Source: Bryobacter aggregatus MPL3
GTDB lineage: Bacteria; Acidobacteriota; Terriglobia; Bryobacterales; Bryobacteraceae
NCBI RefSeq assembly: GCF_000702445.1
Contig: NZ_JNIF01000003.1
Coordinates: 2,852,001 to 2,916,000, forward strand
Direction of reading: 5' to 3'
Length of the DNA: 64,000 bases
Made by a program: the position numbers and the translations under genes. The notes beneath the pieces were generated by a model. The model was not told where the DNA came from. It worked only from the letters and a program-made list of their open reading frames with translations, and did no database searches. Of the stretch, positions 8,119 to 16,929 are shown piece after piece (position 1 is the first letter of the stretch; every line of letters starts with the position of its first letter).

Positions 8119-9558
8119 ATGGAAAACATTTCTTCTCTCACGATTGCCCAGGTGCGCGATGGTTTGCGCGAAAAGAAGTTCAGCGCGACGGAGTTGGCCG
8201 GACAGGCCCTTCGTTTTGCCGAAGCTGAGAATTCAAAAACCAATGGCTACCTGACCTTCAGCCCCGAACTCGCCACGGCTACTGCCAAAGTTGTCGACGA
8301 AAAGATTGCGCGCGGCGAGGATCCAGGCCTGCTAGCCGGCGTTCCCATCGGCGTCAAGGACGTCATCTCCACCAAAGGCGTGCGCACCACCTGCGCCTCG
8401 CGGATGCTGGAGCACTACATTCCTCCCTACGATGCCACTGCGGTAGAACGCCTGAAGGCCGCTGGCGCCTTGATCATCGGTAAGGCGAACTGCGATGAAT
8501 TCGCGATGGGTTCTTCTAACGAGAACTCGGCCTTTGGTCCGGTGCGCAATCCGGTGGCGCTCGATCGTGTCCCTGGTGGGTCCAGTGGTGGTTCGGCGGC
8601 GGTGGTCGCTCAAGGTACGGCGGTTGCTTCGCTGGGTTCTGATACCGGTGGTTCCATCCGCCAGCCCGCCTCGTTCTGTGGCGTGGTGGGTGTGACGCCC
8701 ACCTATGGCCGGATCAGCCGCTATGGCCTGGTTGCATTTGCCAGCAGCCTCGATCACATCGGTCCTTTTGCGCGCAATGTCTCTGATGCCGCAACTGTTC
8801 TGGAAGCGATTGCCGGCCGTGACGAATTGGATGCGACCAGCGCTTTTGCTCCGGTCGACGATTACCAGACGGAGATGCGCAAGCCGGTGAAGGGCATGAA
8901 GATCGGCATCCCGAAGGAATACTTCGAAGGGCTGGCTGCGGAGACGGGCGACAAGATCCATGCCGGTCTGGACGTGCTGCGCAAGCTGGGCTGTGAGGTG
9001 AAGGAAGTGAGCTTGCCGCACACGCCTTATGCCATCAGCACCTACTACATCATCTGTACGGCTGAGGCGAGCTCCAACCTGGCCCGCTACGACGGCGTGC
9101 GCTACACGGCGCGGGCCGAGGCTTCCACTCTTGGCGAAATGTATGCGCGGACGCGGGACTCTTTCTTTGGCATGGAGTGCAAGCGCCGCATCATGCTCGG
9201 CACCTATGTGCTGAGCCATGGCTACTACGATGCATATTATCTGAAGGCGCAGAAGGTGCGCTCGCTCATTGCCGCCGACTATTCCAATGCCTTGAAGGAA
9301 GTGGATGCGCTGGTGGCGCCGGTCAGCCCCTTCCCGGCCTTCAAGCTGGGCGAGAAGATCGCTGACCCGATGCAGATGTATCTCTCGGATATTTACACGA
9401 TCACGGGAGATCTGGCCGGTATCCCCTGCATGAGCGTTCCTTGTGGCGTTACTCCAGAAGGCCTGCCTGTCGGCATGCAGATCTTTGCCGGACACTTCCA
9501 GGAGAGTACGATGTTCCGCCTCGCCTACGCTTTCGAGCAGGCGGGCGGAGTTGCTTAA
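8119..9558 (+). CDS. gatA: Glutamyl-tRNA(Gln) amidotransferase subunit A
   Basis: 479-residue amidase-signature enzyme that releases ammonia from glutamine for the GatB transamidase. The Ser-cisSer-Lys catalytic set is visible: Lys in VPIGVKDVI, the cis-Ser in PGGSSGGSAAVVA and the nucleophile in GSDTGGSIRQPA. Length and order match GatA rather than a generic amidase, and gatC directly precedes it. Several long open frames on the opposite strand here are codon-bias shadows. Confidence 0.95.
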   Translation: MENISSLTIAQVRDGLREKKFSATELAGQALRFAEAENSKTNGYLTFSPELATATAKVVDEKIARGEDPGLLAGVPIGVKDVISTKGVRTTCASRMLEHYIPPYDATAVERLKAAGALIIGKANCDEFAMGSSNENSAFGPVRNPVALDRVPGGSSGGSAAVVAQGTAVASLGSDTGGSIRQPASFCGVVGVTPTYGRISRYGLVAFASSLDHIGPFARNVSDAATVLEAIAGRDELDATSAFAPVDDYQTEMRKPVKGMKIGIPKEYFEGLAAETGDKIHAGLDVLRKLGCEVKEVSLPHTPYAISTYYIICTAEASSNLARYDGVRYTARAEASTLGEMYARTRDSFFGMECKRRIMLGTYVLSHGYYDAYYLKAQKVRSLIAADYSNALKEVDALVAPVSPFPAFKLGEKIADPMQMYLSDIYTITGDLAGIPCMSVPCGVTPEGLPVGMQIFAGHFQESTMFRLAYAFEQAGGVA

Positions 9559-9567
9559 GCCTGGTTT

Positions 9568-10530
9568 TTAGAACTTCGGCTTGGTCATTTTGACTGGTTT
9601 GCCACCCTGTTCGCGGCTCTTCTGGGCCGCGTCCAGGAAGGCAAAGATTTCGATGCTTTCCGCCGGATCCACCGGAGCCTGGCCGGTCTTGAAGAACTGA
9701 ACGATTTCCCTGACGAGCGGAACATAGGAATACTCAAACTTCGTGGGAGTCTGGAGGACCTTGTTGTCCTTCTGGAAGCCCACTGCGCCGAAATCGGCAT
9801 AAGGACGCAGCGTCCGCACGGTTCCTACCCGGCCATCGCTCCATACGCAGCTTACTTCGTCCTGGTCCGGCGTGTAGATGCGCGTCACCGTCTCGCAGCC
9901 CCTTCCCATCACTGTAAACAGCATCTCTGCGGCGTGGATGCCGTACCAGCTCAGGTCGAGATAGTGATGTTCTTCGAGCGGTCCCGGGCCCCAGATGAGT
10001 GCGCCCTTCAACGGCTGTTGCTGCAGCGGTGCAAGGCTCTTGGCCCAGCGGAGGCTCGATGAGGTAAACCACTTCACGTTGCGCGAGCGGGCCAGGCGGG
10101 CGATCTCAACAGCATCCTCAAGACGCGAAGCGAGCGGCTTGTCGATAAAAAAGGGTTTCCCGGCGGCGATGATTGGCTTTGCTTGTTCCAGATGCGTGCG
10201 GCCGTCGACGCTCTCGAGCAGTACCACATCCACTTTGCTGAGCAGTGTCGCGATGTCAGGTACGATTTCGACATTCCAGTTCTGGGCCAACTCGTTCGCG
10301 TATTGATCGATGCGCTTTGCACTCGATTCAATGTCCTTGCTTCCGCCTTTATACGCAGCCACCACGCGCACACCGGGAACATAATCCGGGTTCTTGGGGT
10401 CATTCAAAATTTTGGTGAACGCGCCGACATGAGACGTGTCGGTGCCGATAATTCCGATACGGATCTCGGCTGCGGAAAGCAGTGTGGCGAAGAAAAGAAG
10501 AAGAGAAGCGGGAAAACGCATGCCCGGCAT
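9568..10530 (-). CDS. Exported Gfo/Idh/MocA-family oxidoreductase
   Basis: 320-residue protein with an N-terminal signal peptide (RFPASLLLFFATLLSAAE) followed by an NAD(P)-binding Rossmann start (IRIGIIGTDTSH). The family motif of the catalytic Lys region reads FFIDKPLASRLEDA, that is DKP in place of the usual EKP. Exported members of this family are common in Acidobacteria and Planctomycetes and are presumed to act on sugars, but the substrate is unknown. The gene is convergent with gatA. An in-frame ATG at 10521 is an equally plausible start. Confidence 0.78.
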   Translation of the reverse strand: MPGMRFPASLLLFFATLLSAAEIRIGIIGTDTSHVGAFTKILNDPKNPDYVPGVRVVAAYKGGSKDIESSAKRIDQYANELAQNWNVEIVPDIATLLSKVDVVLLESVDGRTHLEQAKPIIAAGKPFFIDKPLASRLEDAVEIARLARSRNVKWFTSSSLRWAKSLAPLQQQPLKGALIWGPGPLEEHHYLDLSWYGIHAAEMLFTVMGRGCETVTRIYTPDQDEVSCVWSDGRVGTVRTLRPYADFGAVGFQKDNKVLQTPTKFEYSYVPLVREIVQFFKTGQAPVDPAESIEIFAFLDAAQKSREQGGKPVKMTKPKF

Positions 10531-10544
10531 TGTACACTACGGCT

Positions 10545-12647
10545 TTGGTTCGACTCTCTGCCCCATTGCAATTCCTCAAGGGAGTAGGCCCCGCCCTCGC
10601 TGAAAAGTTGAGGGCCAAGGGGCTCGAAACCGTTGAGGATCTTTTATTCTGCCCCCCATTCCGTTATGAGGACCGGAGCCGCTTTCTGCCGCTCAAACAC
10701 TTCCGGGAAGGGCAGAGCGGGGCCTTGCTTGCGATTGTCGCCTCGACGCGTACGCGCACCTGGCGCAAAGGATCGCAAGTCCTCTTTGAAGCCGAGCTTC
10801 AGGACGAGCAGGGCAATCGTCTCCAGGCGCGCTGGTACAACGCGAAGTATCTGGCGAGCGAGATTGTCCCTGGCCTCCGTCTGGCGCTCTTTGGGAAGGC
10901 GGAGTTCGACTTCCAGGGGGGCCGCGTCTTTCTTGCCCATCCCGAGTTCGAAGTGCTTCCCGAGGAGGGCGATCCGGAACTCGCGCTCCACATGGGCCGC
11001 ATCGTCCCCATCTATGAATCCATCGGCAAGATCTCCACCAAGCAGATCCGGCGCTTTGTCAGCCGGGCAATGGAGGCGACCGGAGAACTGAATGATGCCT
11101 TGCCCGCTGACATCCTCACGCGCTTCCGTTTGCCGCGCATTGGCAAAGCCCTGCACGAGGTGCACGAGCCGCCGACGGAGCTGAATCTCGATGCGCTGAA
11201 TAGCCGCCGCTCTCCGGGCCACATGCGCCTGATCTTTGAAGAGTTCTTTTGGTTGGAGTTTGGGCTGTTGCGCAAGCAGCGCGAGGTGAAGCGCAGTCCG
11301 GGAATCGCCTTCCAACTCACTGACAAGATCCGCGAGCGGGTGAAGCAGATGCTGCCCTTCAAGCCGACAGCGGCGCAGTTGCGGGCCTTGAAGGAGATCG
11401 CGACAGACATGTCGCAGCCTCACCCGATGAACCGCATGCTGCAAGGGGACGTGGGCAGCGGCAAGACGCTGGTGGCTGCCGAGGCTGCGGTGATTGCGGT
11501 GGAAAATGGCTACCAGGTGGCGTTGCTTGCTCCGACGGAGATCCTGGCGACGCAGCACTACTTGTCGATGCAGAAGTTCTTCCGCCGCCTCGGCTACAAC
11601 GTCGCGATGATGGTGGGCTCACAAACGGCGCGCGAGAAGCAGCAGGTGAAGAAGCTGATCGCCGAGGGGCATGTGCAGATTGTGGTGGGCACGCATGCCA
11701 TTCTCGAGAAGAGCGTTGAGTTCGCAAAATTAGGGCTTGCGATCATCGATGAGCAACATCGCTTTGGCGTGCTGCAGCGCCTCTTCCTGCGCCAGAAAGG
11801 CCTCGCCCCTGACGTGCTGGTGATGACGGCAACGCCGATCCCTCGCACGCTCGCATTGACCATTTACGGCGATCTGGACGTCAGTGTGATCGACGAGATG
11901 CCGCCTGGCCGCAAGCCGGTCATCACGAAGCATTCTCCGGCGACTGCGGCGAAGAGTGTCTGGGAGGCGGTTCGCAAAGAACTGGTGCAAGGCCGGCAGG
12001 CCTACATCGTCTATCCGCTCGTGGACGATTCGGAGCACTCGCCCGATCTCAAGAGCGCGCAAAAGATGTTTGAGATGCACTCCGGGAAGATCTTCTCCGG
12101 GTTCCGTGTCGCGCTCTTGCATGGCCAGTTGAGCTCCGGGGACAAGGATGCGGTGATGCAGCAGTTCAAAAATCATGAGGTGGATGTTCTGGTGGCGACA
12201 ACCGTTGTCGAAGTCGGTTTGGATGTTCCCAACGCAACGGTGATGGTGATCGAGAATGCGGAGAAGTTTGGCCTCGCCCAGTTGCACCAATTGCGCGGCC
12301 GGGTGGGGCGGGGGGCGCATGCGAGCTTCTGCCACCTGGTGACGGGAAAGCTGAATGAAGTGAGTGAGCAACGGATTCGCGCGATGGTGCAAACCAGCGA
12401 TGGCTTCCGGCTGGCGGAGACCGACCTTGAGATCCGCGGGCCCGGGGAATTCTTTGGCACGCGGCAGTCCGGACTCCCGCAATTGCGCTTTGCACACATC
12501 CTCAAAGACCGCGAAATCCTCGAAATGGCCCGCGAAGAGGCACGCGCCTTCATCGAACGGGAAAATGGGACAGAGGGATACCGCAATGCATTGCAGTATC
12601 TCGAACAGAATTGGCAGCGCCGTTACGGCCTGGGGCAGGTGGGTTAG
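10545..12647 (+). CDS. recG: ATP-dependent DNA helicase RecG
   Basis: Double-strand DNA translocase that regresses stalled forks and branch-migrates Holliday junctions. It has an N-terminal wedge/OB domain, then superfamily-2 motifs: motif I GDVGSGKTLVA, motif II IDEQHRFGV (DEQH), motif III MTATPIPRT and motif VI QLRGRVGRG. I place the start at TTG 10545 because RecG proteins begin shortly before the LQFLKGVGP motif. A GTG at 10482 would overlap the divergent oxidoreductase. TTG 10530 is a third option. This gives 700 residues, normal for RecG. rsmD follows six bases later. Confidence 0.93.
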   Translation: MVRLSAPLQFLKGVGPALAEKLRAKGLETVEDLLFCPPFRYEDRSRFLPLKHFREGQSGALLAIVASTRTRTWRKGSQVLFEAELQDEQGNRLQARWYNAKYLASEIVPGLRLALFGKAEFDFQGGRVFLAHPEFEVLPEEGDPELALHMGRIVPIYESIGKISTKQIRRFVSRAMEATGELNDALPADILTRFRLPRIGKALHEVHEPPTELNLDALNSRRSPGHMRLIFEEFFWLEFGLLRKQREVKRSPGIAFQLTDKIRERVKQMLPFKPTAAQLRALKEIATDMSQPHPMNRMLQGDVGSGKTLVAAEAAVIAVENGYQVALLAPTEILATQHYLSMQKFFRRLGYNVAMMVGSQTAREKQQVKKLIAEGHVQIVVGTHAILEKSVEFAKLGLAIIDEQHRFGVLQRLFLRQKGLAPDVLVMTATPIPRTLALTIYGDLDVSVIDEMPPGRKPVITKHSPATAAKSVWEAVRKELVQGRQAYIVYPLVDDSEHSPDLKSAQKMFEMHSGKIFSGFRVALLHGQLSSGDKDAVMQQFKNHEVDVLVATTVVEVGLDVPNATVMVIENAEKFGLAQLHQLRGRVGRGAHASFCHLVTGKLNEVSEQRIRAMVQTSDGFRLAETDLEIRGPGEFFGTRQSGLPQLRFAHILKDREILEMAREEARAFIERENGTEGYRNALQYLEQNWQRRYGLGQVG

Positions 12648-12653
12648 AACACG

Positions 12654-13202
12654 ATGAGAGTGATCGCGGGAGAATTCCGCAGTAGAAAATTGATGGCGCC
12701 CAAGGGCGAGGCCACGAGACCCACACCTGACCGGTTGCGGGAATCGCTCTTCAGCTCCATCGCGCCCCAACTGGAAGGCGTGCCCTTTGCCGATTTCTAT
12801 GCGGGCTCAGGCGCCGTTGGTATTGAAGCACTCAGCCGGGGCGCGTCCTCGGTGACGTTTGTCGAGCACGACCGCCTCGCGCTCGAAGCGCTGCGGGCCA
12901 ACTTGAAAAGTCTCGGCATCGAGAAGCGCACCAACGTGATCGCCAAGAAAGTACGGGCGGCGCTCTCCCGGCCTTTTCCGGGAATCGTTTTTGTCGATCC
13001 GCCGTATGAGGCAGAGGCCGAGTATCTCAACTGCCTCCAATATTTCGGCGAGAACCCGCCCGATTTACTTCTGATGCAGCATGACCGGCGGCTGGTGCTG
13101 CCGGAGAAATCAGGTAAGCTCGAGTTGAAGCGGCAACTCAAGCAAGCCGACAACTGGATCAGTTTTTATTTCTGCGCGGCTGGTGCAGACGGAATGCCTT
13201 GA
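12654..13202 (+). CDS. rsmD: 16S rRNA (guanine(966)-N2)-methyltransferase
   Basis: 182-residue SAM-dependent methyltransferase. RVIAGEFRSRKL at the N-terminus, PTPDRLRESLFS, the SAM-binding DFYAGSGAVGIEALSRGA and the N-methyltransferase motif VFVDPPYE are all standard for RsmD, which modifies G966 of 16S rRNA in the assembled small subunit. It lies six bases after recG on the same strand. Its 3' end overlaps the convergent lipoprotein gene by 37 bases. Confidence 0.92.
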   Translation: MRVIAGEFRSRKLMAPKGEATRPTPDRLRESLFSSIAPQLEGVPFADFYAGSGAVGIEALSRGASSVTFVEHDRLALEALRANLKSLGIEKRTNVIAKKVRAALSRPFPGIVFVDPPYEAEAEYLNCLQYFGENPPDLLLMQHDRRLVLPEKSGKLELKRQLKQADNWISFYFCAAGADGMP

Positions 13203-13756
13203 CCTGCGGCGGGGATGGGTTCGGCCGTATCGAAGTCCATCGGGATTTCAATAAATGCGAGTTGCTCCTTGCCGGTTTCGCCGCCGTCGCTCACTTCCAA
13301 TTTGTAGTTCTTGGGTGTGACATCGAAAAGGATGCGTCCTTCTTCTGTCATCGTCGGACCAACTTTGCGAATGATGCCAAACCATCCGGAGAGAAATTCC
13401 GCTTCCTGCAACTCGGGAGTCTCCACTCCCTGGTTATCAACCAGCCGGAAGAGTGGGATCTCTGCTTCCTTCCCGCCGCCATTCGTAATGGAAAGGCGAA
13501 TGACGAGAAATCTCTTTTCCGCCAGCCGTACTTTTCCCTGATCGCCCAATTGCGTGAAGTAAGTAGACTCAAGAACGCTATAGGTGAGCAAGCCAACGCT
13601 GGCGCGTTCGCCCATCTTAAATGTCTTGGACGCCCGCTGGATGTTGGCATCGGTCTCGAGTGCATCTTTTGCGCAGCCAAATTGCAGGACCGCAGCCACA
13701 CTCGTCGCTGTCAGAAAGAATCGTCGGGAATGGAACTGTGGTTCAACTTGTGTCAT
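13166..13756 (-). CDS. Tat-type exported (lipo)protein, unknown function
   Basis: 196 residues with a twin-arginine export motif (SRRFFLTAT) at residues 10-18 and a hydrophobic stretch ending in QFGC, which could be a weak lipobox. The mature part is beta-strand-rich and resembles small extracellular domains with NGG-type turns (LRSI-like SITNGGGKEAEIPLF), perhaps an immunoglobulin-like or DUF4352-like domain. The start is divergent from the methyltransferase at 13767 with about 10 bases between start codons, so their promoters must overlap the coding regions. No specific function can be assigned. Confidence 0.65.
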   Translation of the reverse strand: MTQVEPQFHSRRFFLTATSVAAVLQFGCAKDALETDANIQRASKTFKMGERASVGLLTYSVLESTYFTQLGDQGKVRLAEKRFLVIRLSITNGGGKEAEIPLFRLVDNQGVETPELQEAEFLSGWFGIIRKVGPTMTEEGRILFDVTPKNYKLEVSDGGETGKEQLAFIEIPMDFDTAEPIPAAGQGIPSAPAAQK

Positions 13757-13766
13757 CTTACTCGGT

Positions 13767-14474
13767 ATGAGCGTAATTCACTTTGGGGGGTGTTGGCAAT
13801 TGCCTAGACGACAGATTCTCGCTCCAATTCTTCTCCTTTGTGTTTTTAGCACCTCTCTTTTCGCTCAGATTCAGCATCCGAAATCGGGCAGACGCCTTGC
13901 GCAAGTCATGGGGATGGGCGGCGCGAATTGGCTCGAAAGAGATGAGCGGGAGGCCGAAGAAAATCCTAGCCGGGCGATTCAATTGCTGCAGTTGGAAAAG
14001 GGCATGGTGGTTGCCGATATCGGGGCAGGAAGCGGATATTACACGCTCCGGATTGCGCCTGTTGTGGGGCCCACGGGCAAGGTATTTGCGACCGACATTC
14101 AGCCCGAAATGTTGTCGCTTCTCAAGAAGAGAATGCGCCAGCAGAAGATCTCCAATGTGGAGCCTGTGCTTGGGAATGAAAAAGATCCCAAGCTCCCTGC
14201 CAAGAGTTGCGATGTCATTCTCATGGTGGACGTCTATCATGAGTTCTCACATCCCCAGGTGATGCTCTCGAACTTGCGAGCCGCGTTGAAAGATGACGGG
14301 CGTTTGATCCTGCTTGAATACCGCAAGGAAGATCCTTATGTTCCGATTCGCCCGGAGCACAAGATGAGCGTCAAGGAAGCAAAGCTGGAAGTGGAGGATG
14401 AGGGCTTTGTGCTGGATACGGTCAATGAAGACTTACCCTGGCAGCACATCCTGATCTTCAAGAAGACTTCATAG
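13767..14474 (+). CDS. Exported class I SAM-dependent methyltransferase
   Basis: A signal peptide (ILAPILLLCVFSTSLFAQ) precedes a Methyltransf_11/25-like domain: VVADIGAGSGYYTLRIAPVV for SAM motif I, then VFATDIQPEML and DVILMVDVYHEF. A methyltransferase with a secretion signal is unusual because SAM is cytoplasmic. It recurs in Acidobacteria and Planctomycetes as far as I know, and the substrate is unknown. Starts at ATG 13767 or TTG 13800 are both reasonable; the latter directly precedes the signal peptide core. The gene overlaps the convergent aminotransferase by 17 bases. Confidence 0.75.
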   Translation: MSVIHFGGCWQLPRRQILAPILLLCVFSTSLFAQIQHPKSGRRLAQVMGMGGANWLERDEREAEENPSRAIQLLQLEKGMVVADIGAGSGYYTLRIAPVVGPTGKVFATDIQPEMLSLLKKRMRQQKISNVEPVLGNEKDPKLPAKSCDVILMVDVYHEFSHPQVMLSNLRAALKDDGRLILLEYRKEDPYVPIRPEHKMSVKEAKLEVEDEGFVLDTVNEDLPWQHILIFKKTS

Positions 14475-15630
14475 TGGCCAGCCCGGTCACAAGGTCCTCA
14501 GGTGGCGTCAGGAGGCTGAGAACGAGGCTGCAAGGGAAGGGAAGATCGTAGTAGAAGCCCGGCTGGACGATGATGCCTTGCTCCAAGAGCGACAGCACCA
14601 GATCCTCTTCATCCATGCTGGCCGGGCCCCGGAGAATCGCGGCCCATCCCGCCTCGACGGGCAGCAGGGCCCAAGCCGTATCCTGGACACTCGCCTGAAT
14701 CGTGGCCAGATTGGCCTGGCACCGCTCCCGGATGGGCAACTGGAACTCGGCTCTCCGCTCCAGCCAGCGGACCGCCGCCTCCTGGATGGGGCTGGACACA
14801 GAAAGATAGGTGTCGGCCACCAACTCGAGGTTCTTTCGTACCGCTTCGTCCGGGGGCATCACGATCCACCCCAGCTTCATCTGCGGCAACGCGCAGATCT
14901 TCGAGAGTCCGCTGAGACAGAGCACATTGGTCACCGGCAACTGCGTCAGCGACTGGCTGGGCTGCCTGCCCCAGGCATAGTCGGCAAACACCTCATCGCA
15001 GACCACCCAGAACTGCTCGCCTGCCACTTCGCTGAGCCAGGCGGCATCCTCACTCGATAGAAAATGCCCGGTGGGATTGTTCGGGTTCACCACCACCACG
15101 GCGCGTGTCGAGGTATCGCAGGCGGCAAGCAAGCGTTCGCGATCGAGAATCCATTGGCCATGTGCTTCGTGCAGCGGATAGCTGGCTGCCACCAGGCCTT
15201 CGGCTTCCACCAGAAAGCGCAGCAGCGGGTAGGATGGCTCCGGGAGCAGGACGGTCGCTCCGGGCTCGGCGATCATCTTGAAACAGTAGCTGTAGGCCTC
15301 ACTTGTGCTTGTGGTGAGCAGCACGTCCTCGGCTCGGACGCTGCTACCAAACTCTTCTGCGTAATAGCGGCTCACGGCTTCGCGCATGTGGGCGGCCCCG
15401 GTGGCGCTTGGTGCATAGCCCTCGCTGCCCAGAGCGCTCATCGAGAAGGGATCGGGGAGTGCGAGCCTGGCTTGGGTGGGATTCGAAATGGACAGATCGA
15501 TCCGGGGCCGGCTTTTGGCCGCGAGTTGCTGCGCAATGCGGTTCGGCGAAGCTCGCCAGGGAAATCGATTGGAGAAGGGAGGCAGGGTGGTGCTCTCTTC
15601 TATTCCACGGTCTGCTTCGACTGGACCCAT
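14458..15630 (-). CDS. PLP-dependent aminotransferase, class I/II
   Basis: 390-residue fold-type I aminotransferase. Visible are the NPNNPTG cofactor-positioning motif, CDEVFADYAW, and the PLP lysine in SGLSKICALPQMKLGWI. The substrate cannot be derived; the sequence is closest in style to aspartate/aromatic or alanine aminotransferases. The first residues are atypical and the start overlaps the upstream nucleotidase gene by 31 bases, so translational coupling is likely. It is the downstream gene of a minus-strand pair. Confidence 0.85.
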   Translation of the reverse strand: MGPVEADRGIEESTTLPPFSNRFPWRASPNRIAQQLAAKSRPRIDLSISNPTQARLALPDPFSMSALGSEGYAPSATGAAHMREAVSRYYAEEFGSSVRAEDVLLTTSTSEAYSYCFKMIAEPGATVLLPEPSYPLLRFLVEAEGLVAASYPLHEAHGQWILDRERLLAACDTSTRAVVVVNPNNPTGHFLSSEDAAWLSEVAGEQFWVVCDEVFADYAWGRQPSQSLTQLPVTNVLCLSGLSKICALPQMKLGWIVMPPDEAVRKNLELVADTYLSVSSPIQEAAVRWLERRAEFQLPIRERCQANLATIQASVQDTAWALLPVEAGWAAILRGPASMDEEDLVLSLLEQGIIVQPGFYYDLPFPCSLVLSLLTPPEDLVTGLATMKSS

Positions 15631-16916
15631 TCGATCATGGCGTCGCGGAGAAAGGGCCCTTCCAGCGGCATCAGCGAGCCGAGTTCCTTCATCTTGGAAT
15701 CGGCACCCACTCGCCAGCCTTCCACCAGGAAATCAATCGTGGTGAAGCTGTAGAGCTTGGCAGGATCGATCTGCTGGTCCCCCCGGATCGAATCCGGAAG
15801 CAGCCGTCCCGGCACCCGGGCGGTCACCAGCATGTTATCGAAGGGCATGATATTCCAGACATCGCGTGCATGGATGCGGCCGGCAGGGAAAAGATCGCGT
15901 ACCCCGCCGCTATTCATCAATGCGAACTGAGCCCCAGTCTTGTCGCGCATCACCTGTTGGATCCACAGGCGTGTCTCTTCCTTGTTCTTCTTCGCGGCGC
16001 TGTTCCCGATCGGCGTATCGACAACGGCCTTCACCTTGTCTTCCCACTTCTGCACGAGCTTGGCGACTTCGGGGTCCGGTTGGTAAGCTGCTGTCGTGAT
16101 CGGAATCCGCTTCCACTCGGCGCTGACTACTTTGCGGGTTGCCTTGTCATAACGAAGATCCAGCCGTCCCAACTCCGAGCCATAGCTCCGGACGCGAACG
16201 CCAACCCGGTCGTCGGCGCGATACATCTGCTGCAGCCCGCCATGATCGTGGCCGGAGACGGTAATCGCATATTCCGGCAACTCCCGTACGATCTGATCGC
16301 AGCCCTCTTTCCACAGATGCACCAGCGCAATTAGAATATCGGTCTTGCCCTGCAACCGCGCCGCTTCCGCACGCAGGGCCTCAAGGGTGGGCGTCATGCG
16401 GTTTGCGCCCAGCTTGGAGGGGGGCTCCAGGCTCGGAACCAGATCCTGCATCAGTGCGCCGACGATGCCGATGCGTAGGCCGTCGCGCTCGAGAATGACG
16501 CTTGCCTGGTCGGTGAAAAGACGGCCTTCCGGCGTCAGGAAGTTTGCCGCCAATACTGGAGGTCCGGAGGCAGCCATGAAGTCGTTGATGCGCTCGTAGC
16601 CGTAGTCGAACTCATGGTTGCCCAAGGCAAAGGCATCGACTCCCAGGGGCCGTAGGACCTCAAAGACGGGTAAGCCGCGAAAGATGGTGCTAACCGGAGT
16701 GCCTTGCACGCTATCGCCAGCGCTCAGCAACACGCAACGCGGGCAATGGGTGCGCTCCTGCTTGATCGCACTGGCCAGGTAAGCTGCACCACCGACGCCC
16801 TGTGCCGAAGGCAGCAACCGGGCATGGAAATCGTTGTAATGCAGGATGGTCAGATCAACAACAGAGCTCTGCGCAAAGGCAGAGCTCAGACAGGCAAGAT
16901 AAAGCAGAAAGCGCAT
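15600..16916 (-). CDS. Periplasmic 5'-nucleotidase/UshA-type metallophosphatase
   Basis: A signal peptide (MRFLLYLACLSSAFAQ) is followed by a calcineurin-like metallophosphatase domain (DLTILHYNDFHARLL, ALGNHEFDYG, VSGHDHGGL). A C-terminal 5'-nucleotidase domain includes GGVRDLFPAGRIHARD. Members hydrolyse extracellular nucleotides or related phosphoesters. The ATG at 16916 is chosen because it opens directly into the signal peptide; a longer frame exists. Length about 438 residues, somewhat shorter than UshA. It is 13 bases downstream of the VWFA gene stop. Confidence 0.87.
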   Translation of the reverse strand: MRFLLYLACLSSAFAQSSVVDLTILHYNDFHARLLPSAQGVGGAAYLASAIKQERTHCPRCVLLSAGDSVQGTPVSTIFRGLPVFEVLRPLGVDAFALGNHEFDYGYERINDFMAASGPPVLAANFLTPEGRLFTDQASVILERDGLRIGIVGALMQDLVPSLEPPSKLGANRMTPTLEALRAEAARLQGKTDILIALVHLWKEGCDQIVRELPEYAITVSGHDHGGLQQMYRADDRVGVRVRSYGSELGRLDLRYDKATRKVVSAEWKRIPITTAAYQPDPEVAKLVQKWEDKVKAVVDTPIGNSAAKKNKEETRLWIQQVMRDKTGAQFALMNSGGVRDLFPAGRIHARDVWNIMPFDNMLVTARVPGRLLPDSIRGDQQIDPAKLYSFTTIDFLVEGWRVGADSKMKELGSLMPLEGPFLRDAMIEWVQSKQTVE

Positions 16917-16929
16917 GGCTTCCTGTATT

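Noticed and set aside
8332-9495. A 387-codon minus-strand frame opposite gatA
   Set aside because: Shadow of the gatA codon pattern; gatA has full catalytic motifs.
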